Notes: generated from the sequence alone by a model not told the origin. DNA of 64,000 bases from Solirubrobacter sp963792915 (GCA_963792915.1 CAWBYD010000007.1:749849-813848); one strand, 5' to 3'; numbered from the stretch's first letter, positions 1-9,028 are shown. Numbers and translations: made by a program.

Positions 1-1
1 G

Positions 2-478
2 GGCGTGGCGATGAACACCGGCACCCAGGCCGCGCGCGAGGCCGGCAACATGGTCGACCTCGACTCGAACCCGACAAAGCTGATCGAGATCGTCGAGGTC
101 GGCAAGCAGCTGCTGATCACGCGCGGGGCGCTGACGACGTTCTCGATCGCCAACGACGTCGCGAAGTACTTCGCGATCCTGCCGGCGATCTTCGTCGCCA
201 CCTACGCGGCCGCGGGCCAGGACACGGGGCCGCTGAGCAAGCTCAACGTCATGAGCCTCGGCACGCCGTCCTCGGCGATCATCTCCGCGATCGTGTTCAA
301 CGCGATCGTGATCCCGCTGCTCGTCCCGATCGCGCTGCGCGGCGTCGCCTACCGCGCCGTGGGCGCCAGCGCGCTGCTGCGTCGCAACCTGCTGATCTAC
401 GGCGTGGGCGGGCTGATCTCGCCGTTCATCGGGATCAAGCTGATCGATCTCGTCGTCCACAACCTGCTCGGGGCTTGA
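2..478 (+). CDS. kdpB: KdpB, C-terminal part (K+-transporting P-type ATPase)
   Basis: C-terminal end of the catalytic subunit of the Kdp high-affinity potassium pump; the start lies outside the window. The visible part begins just after the P-domain (N-T-G-T-Q-A-A-R-E-A-G-N-M-V-D-L-D-S-N-P-T motif, then GKQLLITRGALTTFSIANDV), followed by three to four membrane helices, as in full-length KdpB. It ends in a TTGA overlap with the KdpD sensor gene. kdpC, which normally follows kdpB, is not here. Family assignment is secure. Confidence 0.95.
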   Translation, partial: GVAMNTGTQAAREAGNMVDLDSNPTKLIEIVEVGKQLLITRGALTTFSIANDVAKYFAILPAIFVATYAAAGQDTGPLSKLNVMSLGTPSSAIISAIVFNAIVIPLLVPIALRGVAYRAVGASALLRRNLLIYGVGGLISPFIGIKLIDLVVHNLLGA

Positions 479-1534
479 GCCGAGGTCACCATAAGGTGTT
501 CCTCGGGATGGCCGCGGGCGTCGGCAAGACGTACCGGATGCTGCAGGAAGGGCGGGCCGAGGACCGCGACGTGGTCGTCGGCCTGCTCGAGACGCACGGA
601 CGCGCCGAGACGGCGGCGCTGGCGGAGGACATGGAGGTCATCCCGCGCCGCGCCGTCGACTACCGCGGCACGCAGATGCTCGACATGGACCTGCCCGCGA
701 TCCTGGCCCGGGCGCCCGAGCTGTGCCTGATCGACGAGCTCGCGCACACGAACGCGCCCGGGCTCGAGCACCGCAAGCGCTACGAGGACGTCGAGACAGT
801 GCTCGACACCGGGATCGACGTCTTCTCGACGCTCAACGTGCAGCACCTGGAGTCGCTCAACGACCTGGTGGCGGAGCTGAGCGGCGTCCGCGTGCGCGAG
901 ACGGTGCCCGACCAGGTGATCGGGCACGCGGACGAGGTCGTGCTGATCGACCTCACGCCGCAGGACCTGCTGGAGCGGCTGAAGGCCGGCAAGGTCTACC
1001 CCGCCGCGCGGGTGGAGGCCGCGCTCAACGGGTTCTTCCGGATCGAGAACCTGACCGCGCTGCGCGAGACCGCGCTGCGCCAGGTCGCCGAGGACGTGGT
1101 CTCCAAGCGCGTCACGAGCCCGGAGACGCACGTCGTCCGAGCGGCTGCTCGCGCTCGTCCAGCCCGAGCCGAGCGCGCAGCGGCTGGTGCGCCGCGCCTG
1201 GCGCTCGGCGCAGCGGCTCGGCGCCGAGCTCGACGTCCTCTGGATCCGCCGGCCGGGCGACCCGGAGCCGGCCGGGCTGCCGGCGCTGCGCCAGCTCACG
1301 TCGGTGCTCGGCGCCCACCTGCTCGTGCGCGAGTCCGACGATGTGGTGGCAGCGACCGCGCAGGAGATCCGCGACCGCGGCACGACCTATGTGCTGATCG
1401 GGGAGTCGCGGCCCCGCCACGGGCTGGCGCGCCTGCGCGAGCCGCTCCCGCAGGCGATCATGCGCGCGGCGCCGCGCGGCGTGGACGTGCGGATCGTCGC
1501 GGCCCGGCGCGAGCGCACGGAGACGCGGCCATGA
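475..1534 (+). CDS. kdpD: KdpD N-terminal sensor protein (KdpD + USP domains, no kinase), frameshifted
   Basis: Cytoplasmic sensor half of the KdpD potassium-sensing kinase. The first 210 residues hold the KdpD domain with a Walker A (G-M-A-A-G-V-G-K-T, residues 11-19) and Walker B (LCLIDELAHTNAPG). The universal-stress domain that should follow is in the next frame, from about 1,138 (ERLLALVQPEPSAQRLVRR) to the TGA at 1,534, so one frameshift lies near 1,125-1,140. No DUF4118, HisKA or HATPase domain follows; a protein with exactly those parts is encoded at 3,152-4,531 on the other strand. The TTG start overlaps the kdpB stop. Short KdpD-like proteins without a kinase are known. The frameshift may be real or an assembly error. 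Confidence 0.8.
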
Positions 1535-2091
1535 GCCCCGTCTACCTGATCGTCGCGGCCGCGGCGCTCGCGCTCGGCGCGCTCGGCGGCTGGGCCTACG
1601 CGAAGCGGCGGCGCTCGCCGGTCGGCGCGGGCCGCGTGCGGACGATCCTGCTCCCCTTCACCGGTCCCGCGATCCCGCGCCGGGCGCTCGACGCCGCGCT
1701 GCGGCTGGCGCGCGCCGAGCAGGCGACGCTGATGCCCGCGTTCCTGGCCACGGTTCCGCGACAGCTCCCGCTCGACGCCGCCGTCCCGCTGGCCTGCGCA
1801 CAGGGCATGCCGGTGCTCGAGGCGATCGAACAGGCCGCGACGGCGGTGGAGGTCCCCGTCGACGCGCGCGTCGCGCGCGGGCGCACGTACCGGCACGCAC
1901 TCGAGCGGCTGCTCGCAGAGGAGCACGTCGACCGCGTGATCGTCCCCGCCACCGCAGCCGTGCGCGGCGGCCTGTCCGGCGACGACCTCGTGTGGCTGCT
2001 CCAGCGCGCGCCGGCGGAGGTGCTGATCCTGCGCCCGGACTTCGAGGACCGCCACCGCGTCACCGGGGACGTGGTCCGCGGGCACTTCTAG
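1531..2091 (+). CDS. Membrane-anchored universal stress protein
   Basis: 186-residue protein with one N-terminal membrane helix (about residues 4-23), a short basic stretch, then a UspA-like alpha/beta domain (RTILLPFTG... to AEVLILRP near the end). The ATG overlaps the preceding TGA as ATGA, so it is probably translationally coupled to the KdpD sensor. It may bind nucleotide and take part in potassium or osmotic signalling with its neighbour; this is inferred from context. Its stop abuts the convergent CDF gene, the two stops sharing bases. Confidence 0.75.
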   Translation: MSPVYLIVAAAALALGALGGWAYAKRRRSPVGAGRVRTILLPFTGPAIPRRALDAALRLARAEQATLMPAFLATVPRQLPLDAAVPLACAQGMPVLEAIEQAATAVEVPVDARVARGRTYRHALERLLAEEHVDRVIVPATAAVRGGLSGDDLVWLLQRAPAEVLILRPDFEDRHRVTGDVVRGHF

Positions 2092-2717
2092 TGATCGTGG
2101 CGCACGGTCTGCAGCGACTGCCAGGTGACGCGCAGGATCACCGCCGAGATCGCGAGGCCGACGAGCGGATCGCCGATCTTCAGCCCCAGGGCAACCAGGA
2201 CCGCGCCGGCGACGACGCCGAGTGACACGAAGCCGTCCGTGCGGGCGTGGTAGCCGTCGGCGGTCAGCGCGGCGCTCTCCAGGCGGCGCCCGGCGCGCAG
2301 CCGGATCAGCGCGGCGACCTCGTTGCCCGCGAAGCCGATCACGCCCGCGGCGGCGAGCACCGCCAGGTGGTCGAGGTCCTGTGGTCCGATCAGGCGGTGC
2401 ACGGCCTCGACCGCCGCGACGCAGGCGGACACGAAGATCGTGGCCACGACGAAGTAGCCCGCGCGCCGCTCGGCCACGCGCGAGCGCAGCAGGAACGCGA
2501 TTCCCAGCGGCACGGCGGTCAGCGCGTCGCCGAAGTTGTGGATCAGGTCGGCGAGCAGCGCGACGCTGCCGGTGAGCGCGAACACCGCCGCCTGGGCGAG
2601 CGCTGTCACCAGCAGCACCGCGAGGCTCGCCGTCACGGCGCGCACGCCCGCGCGCGAGCGGGTGATCGAGCGGTCGATCAGCCCGTGGCTGTGGCCGTGG
2701 TGCGCGTGCGTGCTCAC
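2088..2717 (-). CDS. Cation diffusion facilitator (CDF) metal exporter, short form
   Basis: Proton-coupled exporter of divalent metal (Zn/Co/Ni/Cd type). A His-rich N-terminus (T-H-A-H-H-G-H-S-H-G) is followed by six predicted helices; transport-site signatures are HNFGD in TM2 and DGYHARTDG in TM5. About 209 residues from the GTG at 2,717, shorter than usual because the C-terminal cytoplasmic dimer domain is absent. An upstream in-frame start at 2,774 exists, but the GTG places the His-rich segment at the N-terminus as in relatives. It lies just downstream of an ArsR-type metal sensor on the same strand, which probably controls it. Confidence 0.88.
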   Translation of the reverse strand: MSTHAHHGHSHGLIDRSITRSRAGVRAVTASLAVLLVTALAQAAVFALTGSVALLADLIHNFGDALTAVPLGIAFLLRSRVAERRAGYFVVATIFVSACVAAVEAVHRLIGPQDLDHLAVLAAAGVIGFAGNEVAALIRLRAGRRLESAALTADGYHARTDGFVSLGVVAGAVLVALGLKIGDPLVGLAISAVILRVTWQSLQTVRHDH

Positions 2718-2784
2718 GCCGCGCCCCCGCGAGACGAGGCGCGCCCGCGGCCCGCGGTCGCCCGGCCGCAGCAAGCCTGCCGGC

Positions 2785-3132
2785 TCACGCCGCCTCCGCC
2801 CGTCCGGCGAGCCGCAGGTGCTCGACGTGCCCGACGGCCTGGGTCAGCAGCTCGGCGACGTGGTGGTCGTGCAGCGCGTAGACGACCTGGCGGCCGCGGC
2901 GCTCGCCGACGACGAGCCCGAGGTGGCGCAGCAGCCGCAGCTGGTGCGACACGGCCGAGCCCTCCATCGCGACCGCCTCCGCCAGCTCGTTGACCGACGC
3001 CGGCGCGTCGTGCAGCCGCGCGAGGATGCGCAGCCGGCTCGGCGTCGCCAGCGCCTGCAGCGTGTCGGCGGCGGCGCGCGCGTACGCGGCGTCGTCGATC
3101 AGGCGGCCGATGTCGCCGTGCCCGTGGCCCAT
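2785..3132 (-). CDS. ArsR/SmtB-family metal-sensing repressor
   Basis: 115-residue winged-helix repressor. The recognition helix is in SVNELAEAVAMEGSAVSHQLRLL. A C-terminal metal site of the alpha-5 type is visible in ALHDHHVAELLTQAVGHVEH (Asp/His pair, then His-x-x-Glu/His about ten residues on), typical of zinc, cobalt or nickel sensors. The N-terminus M-G-H-G-H-G-D may add ligands. It lies upstream of the CDF exporter on the same strand; autoregulated control of that exporter is the simple reading. Confidence 0.9.
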   Translation of the reverse strand: MGHGHGDIGRLIDDAAYARAAADTLQALATPSRLRILARLHDAPASVNELAEAVAMEGSAVSHQLRLLRHLGLVVGERRGRQVVYALHDHHVAELLTQAVGHVEHLRLAGRAEAA

Positions 3133-3151
3133 AGCCGGGCAGAATACCTGA

Positions 3152-4531
3152 TCAGCTCTTCAGTTGTGCCGGCTCGAGCGGCAGCTCGACCACGAACGAC
3201 GTCGCCTGGCCGGGCAGCGACTCGACCCAGACCTTGCCCCCGTTGGCCTCGACGAACCCGCGCACGATCGCCAGCCCGAGGCCGGAGCCGCGGTGCGCGC
3301 CGCCCGGCGCGCGGAAGAACGGCTCGAAGATGCGCTCGCGCTGGGCCGGCGGGATGCCCGGGCCGCGGTCCACGACGCGCACGAGGATGCGCCCGCCGAC
3401 GTCGCGCGCGCGGACCGACACGGGATGGCCGCCCGAGTGGCGGTAGCCGTTCTCCAGCAGGTTCGCGAACGCGCGCTGCAGCTGGGCGGCATCGGCGCGC
3501 AGCGGCGGCAGCCCCGCGTCGATCGCGACCTTGAACGCGTCGGCCGGCAGGTGCAGGTCGTCGATCGCGGCGCGCACGACCTCGTCGAGCGAGCACCACG
3601 CCGGGTGCGGTACGGCAGCGTCGGCTTCCAGCCGCGAGAGGTCGAGCAGGTCGTCGATCAGCCGCGACAGCCGGTGCGCCTCCTCGCCGACCGCGACGGC
3701 CAGCTCGGAACGCTCGGCGTCGGTCACCGAGGGCGAGCGCAGCGCCTCCGACGCGGTGAGGATCGCGGTCAGCGGCGAGCGCAGGTCGTGCGAGACCGAG
3801 CGCAGGAGCGCGGTCTTGATCACGTCCGAGCGGCGCAGCGCGGCGGTCTCGACCACCTCGGCCTGGAGGGCGTCGCGTCCAGCGCGGCCGCGAGCAGCGC
3901 CTCGAGCGCGGGCGCGATGCGCGCCTGCACGCGCCGCAACACGGCCTCCGGGGCGCCACTCGACGAGCACGAGCGTGCCGATCTGACGACTGCCCTCACG
4001 CAGCGGGAAGACGACGTGGCGCTCGTCGGCCTCCACCGCGCGCAGCTCGATCCTGGCGCCCGGCAGCGCGAGCGCGTCCGCGACCCGCGCCGAGACCGTC
4101 CCCAGCGCCTCCTCCAGGCGCCCGCCGCGCAGCAGCAGCCGCGCCGTCTCGGCCGACAGGTCAGCCTCGCGGCGGCGCTGCTCGGCCTCCTCCGCCCTCC
4201 GCCGCGCGATCTGCGCCAGCCAGCTGGCACCGACCGCGGCGACGAAGAAGACCGCGAGCGCGACCCAGTTCTCCCCGGCCGCGATCGTGAAGCGCCCGGT
4301 CGGCGGGATGTGGAAGAAGTTGAACGCCAGCGCGCCGCCGACCGCGGTCGCGATCCCCAGCCACGCGCCCCAGACCGTCGCCACCAGCAGCACGACCAGC
4401 AGGTAGACGACGCCGAGCGAGAGCACCGGGGCGACGTGCTTGAGCGGGAAGACGGCCAGCGTCGTGACCGCTACGCCGAGGGCAGCGGCGATGACGCCCA
4501 ACCACAGTGGCGGCCGGCGGGCCCACGGCAT
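3152..4531 (-). CDS. KdpD-type sensor histidine kinase (DUF4118 + GAF-like + HisKA + HATPase)
   Basis: 459-residue membrane kinase equal to the C-terminal half of KdpD. Residues 10-110 give four helices of the DUF4118 domain (FNFFHIPPTGRFTI between helices 3 and 4). The phosphoacceptor His is H248 in SVSHDLRSPLTAI; the N box is NLLENGYRHSGG, with G boxes DRGPGIP and GSGLGLAI. Residues about 193-219 read as Arg/Ala-rich nonsense; another frame there gives the expected GAF end (APEAVLRRVQARIAPALEAL), so two compensating indels lie near 3,960 and 3,875. No response regulator is adjacent. With the kinase-less KdpD sensor at 475-1,534 it makes a split KdpD. Confidence 0.88.
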   Translation of the reverse strand: MPWARRPPLWLGVIAAALGVAVTTLAVFPLKHVAPVLSLGVVYLLVVLLVATVWGAWLGIATAVGGALAFNFFHIPPTGRFTIAAGENWVALAVFFVAAVGASWLAQIARRRAEEAEQRRREADLSAETARLLLRGGRLEEALGTVSARVADALALPGARIELRAVEADERHVVFPLREGSRQIGTLVLVEWRPGGRVAARAGAHRARARGAARGRAGRDALQAEVVETAALRRSDVIKTALLRSVSHDLRSPLTAILTASEALRSPSVTDAERSELAVAVGEEAHRLSRLIDDLLDLSRLEADAAVPHPAWCSLDEVVRAAIDDLHLPADAFKVAIDAGLPPLRADAAQLQRAFANLLENGYRHSGGHPVSVRARDVGGRILVRVVDRGPGIPPAQRERIFEPFFRAPGGAHRGSGLGLAIVRGFVEANGGKVWVESLPGQATSFVVELPLEPAQLKS

Positions 4532-4540
4532 CGCGGCAGA

Positions 4541-5038
4541 CTATTGCGGCTCGAGGTCGCGCGGGCGCACGAAGCCCGTCAGCTTCGCGTCGCCGAGCCG
4601 CAGCGCGCGCCAGCGCTCGTCGGGCAGCTCGAGCGTCACGAGCGCGCCGGTCGGGAACTTGGCCGCCAGCTCCGGCGGCGGGTCGCGAGCGAGCGCGAGC
4701 GCGAGCTCGTGCAGCCCGGGGTTGTGCCCGATCACGAGCACCGAGTCGACCGTCTCGGGAACCTTCCGCAGCCGTGCCAGCAGCTCGTCGGCGCCGGCGC
4801 CGTAGAGCGCGCGCTCCACCTTCACCCGCCCGCCGGGCGACACCCGCTCGAGCGTCTGGCGCGCCCGCCCCGCGGTCGAGCACAGCACGAGGTCCGGAGC
4901 GATCCCGTGCTCGCGCATGTGCTGCCCGATCGCCTTCGCCGCGCGCTTGCCGCGCCCGGCCAGCGGGCGGTCGTGGTCGGCGAGCGCGGCGTCCTTCCAG
5001 CTCGACTTCGCGTGCCGCAGCAGGAAGAGCCGCTTCAC
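4541..5038 (-). CDS. SixA-like histidine phosphatase
   Basis: 165-residue histidine-phosphatase-superfamily protein. It starts M-K-R-L-F-L-L-R-H-A-K-S-S-W with the catalytic RH(A/G) motif at residues 8-10; a second catalytic His is in VIGHNPGL. SixA enzymes dephosphorylate phosphohistidine on phosphotransfer proteins. It lies 9 bp upstream of the kinase gene on the same strand, so a role in damping that kinase is possible but is inference. Confidence 0.88.
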   Translation of the reverse strand: MKRLFLLRHAKSSWKDAALADHDRPLAGRGKRAAKAIGQHMREHGIAPDLVLCSTAGRARQTLERVSPGGRVKVERALYGAGADELLARLRKVPETVDSVLVIGHNPGLHELALALARDPPPELAAKFPTGALVTLELPDERWRALRLGDAKLTGFVRPRDLEPQ

Positions 5039-5041
5039 CGC

Positions 5042-6163
5042 CTACTCCCCCCAGACCTCCGCGGCGGTCTCGACCACGAGTCGCAGCTTCTCGACCTCCT
5101 GCTCGAAGGACAGCGAGTTGCCGTCGACCGTCGAGGAGAAGCCGCACTGGGGTGAGAGGCACAGCTGGTCGAGGTCCACGTAGGAGCACGCCTCCTCGAT
5201 CCGCCGCTTGAGCTCGTCCTTGGTCTCGAGGTCGCCCTTCTTGGTCGTGACGAGCCCGAGCACCACGACCTTGCCCCGCGGGACGAAGCGCAGCGGCTCG
5301 AAGCCGCCCGAGCGCGCGTCGTCCCACTCCATGAAGAAGCCGTCGACGTCGAGCTCGTTGAACAGCGCCTCGGCGACGAAGTCGTAGCTGCCCTCGGCGA
5401 CCCAGGAGGAGCGGAAGTTGCCGCGGCACATGTGGGTGGTGATCGCCATGCCGGCGGGGCGCCTGGCGAGCGCCTCGTTGATGTGGCGGATGTACGTCTC
5501 GTGCAGGTGCTCGGCGTCCGCCCCCTTGGCCGCCATCTCCGCGCGCTGGCGCGGGTCGTTGAGGTACGCGAGCGAGGTGTCGTCGAACTGCAGGTACGTG
5601 CAGCCGAGCGATCCCACCGCGGCGACCTCGTCGGCGTAGGCCGTGGTCAGGTCGTTCCAGAAGGCGTCGAGGTCGGGGTAGAGCTCCTGGTCGATCGCCG
5701 CCCGCCCGCCGCGGTAGTGGACCATGCTCGGCGACGGGATCGTGAGCTTGGGCGTCGCGGTCGTCACGCAGCGGGTGAGGAACTCGAAGTCGCGCGCGAA
5801 GATCGGCTCCTCGAGGGCGACCTTGCCGTTGATCAGCATCGCCGCCGGCGTCCATTCGATGTCGCCGTCGGCGTTGTGGAACCTGACGCTCATGTTCCCG
5901 GGCGCCTGCGTGATGCCGCCGAGCCGGTAGATGAAGTCCATGTGCCACGAGGTCCGGCGAAACTCGCCGTCGGTGGCCGAGCGCAGGCCCACATCCTCCT
6001 GAAGCTTGACGACGTCGCGGATCGCGTCGTCCTCGACGGCCCGCAGCTCGTCCGCGGAGATCCCGTCGTTGGCGAACTCCTCGCGCGCCTTCAGCAGCGC
6101 GCCCGGGCGCAGCAGGCTGCCGACGTGATCGGCGCGGTAGGGCGGAGTGTCTCGGGTCGACAT
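5042..6163 (-). CDS. Cobalamin-independent methionine synthase-like protein (MetE C-terminal type)
   Basis: 373-residue single-domain MetE/UROD-like TIM barrel, related to the C-terminal catalytic half of MetE and to YxjG-type proteins. It begins with PPYRADHVGSLLRP; zinc ligands are visible in TTHMCRGN (His, Cys) and LSPQCGF (Cys). The ATG at 6,163 is chosen because upstream sequence in this frame is antisense to the divergent ctaG-like gene. Likely substrates are methyl donors and a thiol acceptor; physiological role not known. Confidence 0.87.
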   Translation of the reverse strand: MSTRDTPPYRADHVGSLLRPGALLKAREEFANDGISADELRAVEDDAIRDVVKLQEDVGLRSATDGEFRRTSWHMDFIYRLGGITQAPGNMSVRFHNADGDIEWTPAAMLINGKVALEEPIFARDFEFLTRCVTTATPKLTIPSPSMVHYRGGRAAIDQELYPDLDAFWNDLTTAYADEVAAVGSLGCTYLQFDDTSLAYLNDPRQRAEMAAKGADAEHLHETYIRHINEALARRPAGMAITTHMCRGNFRSSWVAEGSYDFVAEALFNELDVDGFFMEWDDARSGGFEPLRFVPRGKVVVLGLVTTKKGDLETKDELKRRIEEACSYVDLDQLCLSPQCGFSSTVDGNSLSFEQEVEKLRLVVETAAEVWGE

Positions 6164-6200
6164 GGCCTGCACGCTACCCGCCCGCACTAGCATCGGACGC

Positions 6201-7082
6201 ATGCCCTCCCACGTGGCCTTCGAGGTCGCGCCGCTGCAGCTCGTGCCGGCCGCGGCGGGGGCGGTCATGTACGGGCTGCGGGCGCGGACGCTCAAGCGCC
6301 GCGGCGCGCCGGTCGTCGCGTGGCGGCAGTGGTGCTGGTACGGCGGCCTGGCGCTGATCGCCCTGACGCTCGTCTCGCCGCTCGCGCACATCAGCGAGCA
6401 GCTGTTCCTCGCCCACATGGCCGAGCATCTGCTGATCGCCGACCTCGGCGCGCTGCTGCTGGTGCTCGGGCTGACCGGCCCGCTGCTGCAGCCGCTGCTG
6501 GCGATCCGCGAGCTCGCCTGGCTACGGGTCTTCACCCATCCCGTCGTGGCGCTCGTGTGCTGGGCCGTCAACTTCTATCTCTGGCACCTGCCGCTCCTCT
6601 ACCAGGGCGCCGTCGAGAACAGCACCGTGCACGCGCTGCAGCACATCTGCTTCGTCTCCTTCGGGATGGCGATGTGGATGGCGCTGCTCGGTCCCCTGCC
6701 CAAGCCCGCGTGGTTCGGAAACGGCTGGAAGCTCGGCTACATCGTCGCCGTGCGGCTGATCCAGTCGGTGCTGGCGAACGCGCTGCTGTGGTCGGGCACC
6801 GTGCTCTACCCACGCTACGCGGCGGGCGAGCGCTCCTGGGGCATCTCGGCGGTCGACGACCAGTCAGCCGCGGGCGCGATCATGATGATCGAGGGCTCGT
6901 TCGTCACCATCGCGCTGTTCTGCTGGCTCTTCCTGCGCGCCGCACGCGAGAGCGAGGAGCGCCAGGAACTGGTCGAGCTCGCCGCCGCGCGCGGCGTCGA
7001 GCTCAGCGAGGAGCGCGCGGGCCGCGCGGTGGCGGCGGGGCGCGGCGACGCGCTGCGAGAGCGGATCGTCCGCGGCGAGTAG
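6201..7082 (+). CDS. CtaG-family (caa3-type) cytochrome c oxidase assembly protein
   Basis: 293-residue polytopic membrane protein with about seven helices and the histidines typical of the Caa3_CtaG family (FLAHMAEHLL, NFYLWHLP, VHALQHICF, GISAVDDQSAAGAIMM). It acts in copper delivery and assembly of terminal oxidase. ATG at 6,201 chosen because earlier in-frame codons overlap the divergent MetE-like gene. The C-terminal tail is charged and cytoplasmic. Confidence 0.9.
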   Translation: MPSHVAFEVAPLQLVPAAAGAVMYGLRARTLKRRGAPVVAWRQWCWYGGLALIALTLVSPLAHISEQLFLAHMAEHLLIADLGALLLVLGLTGPLLQPLLAIRELAWLRVFTHPVVALVCWAVNFYLWHLPLLYQGAVENSTVHALQHICFVSFGMAMWMALLGPLPKPAWFGNGWKLGYIVAVRLIQSVLANALLWSGTVLYPRYAAGERSWGISAVDDQSAAGAIMMIEGSFVTIALFCWLFLRAARESEERQELVELAAARGVELSEERAGRAVAAGRGDALRERIVRGE

Positions 7083-7928
7083 CTAATTCCACGGGAGCGC
7101 GGAGCGGCGCGCCCAGTAGTCCTCGCTGTCCTCGATCAGCTCGGGCAGCTCACCGGGCGGGTCGAGGTCGCGCGCGCGCAGGTTCGAGCGCAGCGTGTCG
7201 ACCGTCGAGGCGCCGCTCAGCACGACGGTCGCCCACGGCTGCGCGAGCGCGGCGGCGAGCGCCTCGGCGTCGCGGTCCGCGAGCCGCCCGTTCGCCAGGC
7301 CCTCCTTGACGATCACGTCCAGCCCGGCCTGCGCGGCGCGGGCCAGGGCGCCCGCGGCGGCGCGCTCGTGCAGGTTCCAGGTCGCCTGCACGGCCGAGAA
7401 GATGCCGGCCGCCACGGCGCGGTCGATCGTCTCGGGCTGGCCGACGCCGCTGACGCTGACGCCGATCGGGAGGTCGAGCTCGCTCATCGCGGCCAGCACG
7501 GCGTCGTCTGCGAGCACGCCGCTCTCCGGCGTCGCGGAGTGGATCTGGTAGAGGTCGAGCCAGTCGCCGAGCTGCTCGCGCGTCTCCTCGTACTGGCGCC
7601 GGAACGTGTCCACGTCGTGGTGCTTGACCTCGGGCGGGTCGGTGTCGACGCCCCAGTCGGCCGTGTAGACGTAGCCCCACTTGGAGCTGATCCGGACGCC
7701 CTCGGGCGTGCGCGAGCGCAGCCACGCGCCGAGGAACTCCTCGGCGCGCCCATACGAGCGCGCCGCGTCGAAGTCGCGCACGCCGGCCGCGTAGGCGGCG
7801 TCGAGCACCTCGTGCGTGCGTGCGCGCAGGGCCGCGACCGAGCGGTCGGCCCCGAGGTCCGCACCGTGGCCGAGGTTGAGGTAGCCGGGGCGGCCGAGCG
7901 CTGCGAGTCCGAGTCCGAGTCTGGCCAC
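7083..7928 (-). CDS. Aldo/keto reductase
   Basis: NADPH-dependent oxidoreductase of the AKR superfamily, about 281 residues from the GTG at 7,928. The barrel starts RLGLGLAALGRPGYLN. The catalytic tetrad is only partly canonical: D-A-A-R-S-Y-G (Asp and Tyr), SSKWGY (Lys) and YQIHSATP (His). An in-frame start at 8,048 would overlap the divergent exchanger gene, so the shorter form is preferred. The substrate cannot be told. Confidence 0.86.
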   Translation of the reverse strand: MARLGLGLAALGRPGYLNLGHGADLGADRSVAALRARTHEVLDAAYAAGVRDFDAARSYGRAEEFLGAWLRSRTPEGVRISSKWGYVYTADWGVDTDPPEVKHHDVDTFRRQYEETREQLGDWLDLYQIHSATPESGVLADDAVLAAMSELDLPIGVSVSGVGQPETIDRAVAAGIFSAVQATWNLHERAAAGALARAAQAGLDVIVKEGLANGRLADRDAEALAAALAQPWATVVLSGASTVDTLRSNLRARDLDPPGELPELIEDSEDYWARRSALPWN

Positions 7929-8005
7929 GACGGTCGCGACGATACTCGCGTAGTCTCGCGCGCCGTGTCGGCCCTGTCGCGCAACGAACGGATCGTGCTC
8001 GCGCG

Positions 8006-9028
8006 GTGATCGTGTGCTCCGCGCTGGCGGGCATCGCCCACTACGCACACTGGCCGTCCGGGCTCGCGTTCGCGCTCGCCACGGTCGCGCTGGCCGGGCT
8101 CGCGCATATGGTCGGCTTCGCGACCGAGCAGGTCGGCCGGCTGTTCGGGCCCGCCGTGACCGGCGTGCTGCAGTCGACGCTCGGCAACCTGCCGGAGCTG
8201 TTCGTGGTCATCTTCGCGCTGCACGCCGGGGAGACGACGGTCGCGCAGACGTCGATCATCGGCTCGCTCTTCGCCAACGCGCTGCTCGTGCTCGGGATCG
8301 TGATCCTGGTCGGCGCGCGCGCGGCGCCGGACAAGAAGATGCGCTTCAAGCCGCGGCTGCCGATGGACACCTCGACGCTGCTGCTCGTCACGAGCTTCAT
8401 CATCGTGATCATCGGGCTGGCGCACGCCTCGCACGACCCGGCGGCCCAGCATGAGCGCGCGCTGTCGACGATCGGCGCCGTGGCGCTGCTGCTCGTCTAC
8501 ATCGCCTGGGTCGTCCCGTACGTGCGCAGCGAGTCGGACGCGCCCGAGCCGGCGCACGAGTCCGGGCCGCGCGTGCCGCTGTCGATCTCGATCGGCCTGC
8601 TGGTCCTCGGCGGGCTCGGCGCCGCGTTCGTGTCGGACTGGTTCATCGCCGCGCTGCGGCCGACGATCGACTCGCTCGGCGTCTCGGACGCGTTCGCCGG
8701 GCTCGTGATCGTCGCGATCGCCGGCAACGCGGTCGAGAACGTCGCCGGCGTCGTGCTCGCCAACAAGGGCCAGTCGGACCTGGCGATCTCGGTGGTCAAG
8801 AACTCGGTCGCCCAGGTGGCGGCGTTCCTGTACCCGGTGCTGGTGCTGATCTCGCTGCTGTTCGCGACCCAGCTGACGTTCGCGCTCGCGCCGGTGTACA
8901 TCGGCGCGCTGCTGCTGACGGCGCTCGCCGTGTGGCAGATCACGGGCGACGGCGAGGCGGTCGCGTTCGAGGGCTGGGCGCTGATCGCGATCTACGTGAT
9001 CCTCGCGTCGCTGACGCTCTACGAGTAG
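8006..9028 (+). CDS. Calcium/proton exchanger (CaCA family, Cax type)
   Basis: 340-residue cation antiporter with about eleven helices. The two inverted alpha repeats are visible: G-N-L-P-E-L-F-V-V in repeat 1 and G-N-A-V-E-N-V-A-G in repeat 2, each with the conserved acidic residue that binds Ca2+. An acidic loop (RSESDAPEPAHES) separates the halves. It exports Ca2+ for H+ at the cytoplasmic membrane. The GTG at 8,006 is the first start in frame. Confidence 0.9.
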   Translation: MIVCSALAGIAHYAHWPSGLAFALATVALAGLAHMVGFATEQVGRLFGPAVTGVLQSTLGNLPELFVVIFALHAGETTVAQTSIIGSLFANALLVLGIVILVGARAAPDKKMRFKPRLPMDTSTLLLVTSFIIVIIGLAHASHDPAAQHERALSTIGAVALLLVYIAWVVPYVRSESDAPEPAHESGPRVPLSISIGLLVLGGLGAAFVSDWFIAALRPTIDSLGVSDAFAGLVIVAIAGNAVENVAGVVLANKGQSDLAISVVKNSVAQVAAFLYPVLVLISLLFATQLTFALAPVYIGALLLTALAVWQITGDGEAVAFEGWALIAIYVILASLTLYE

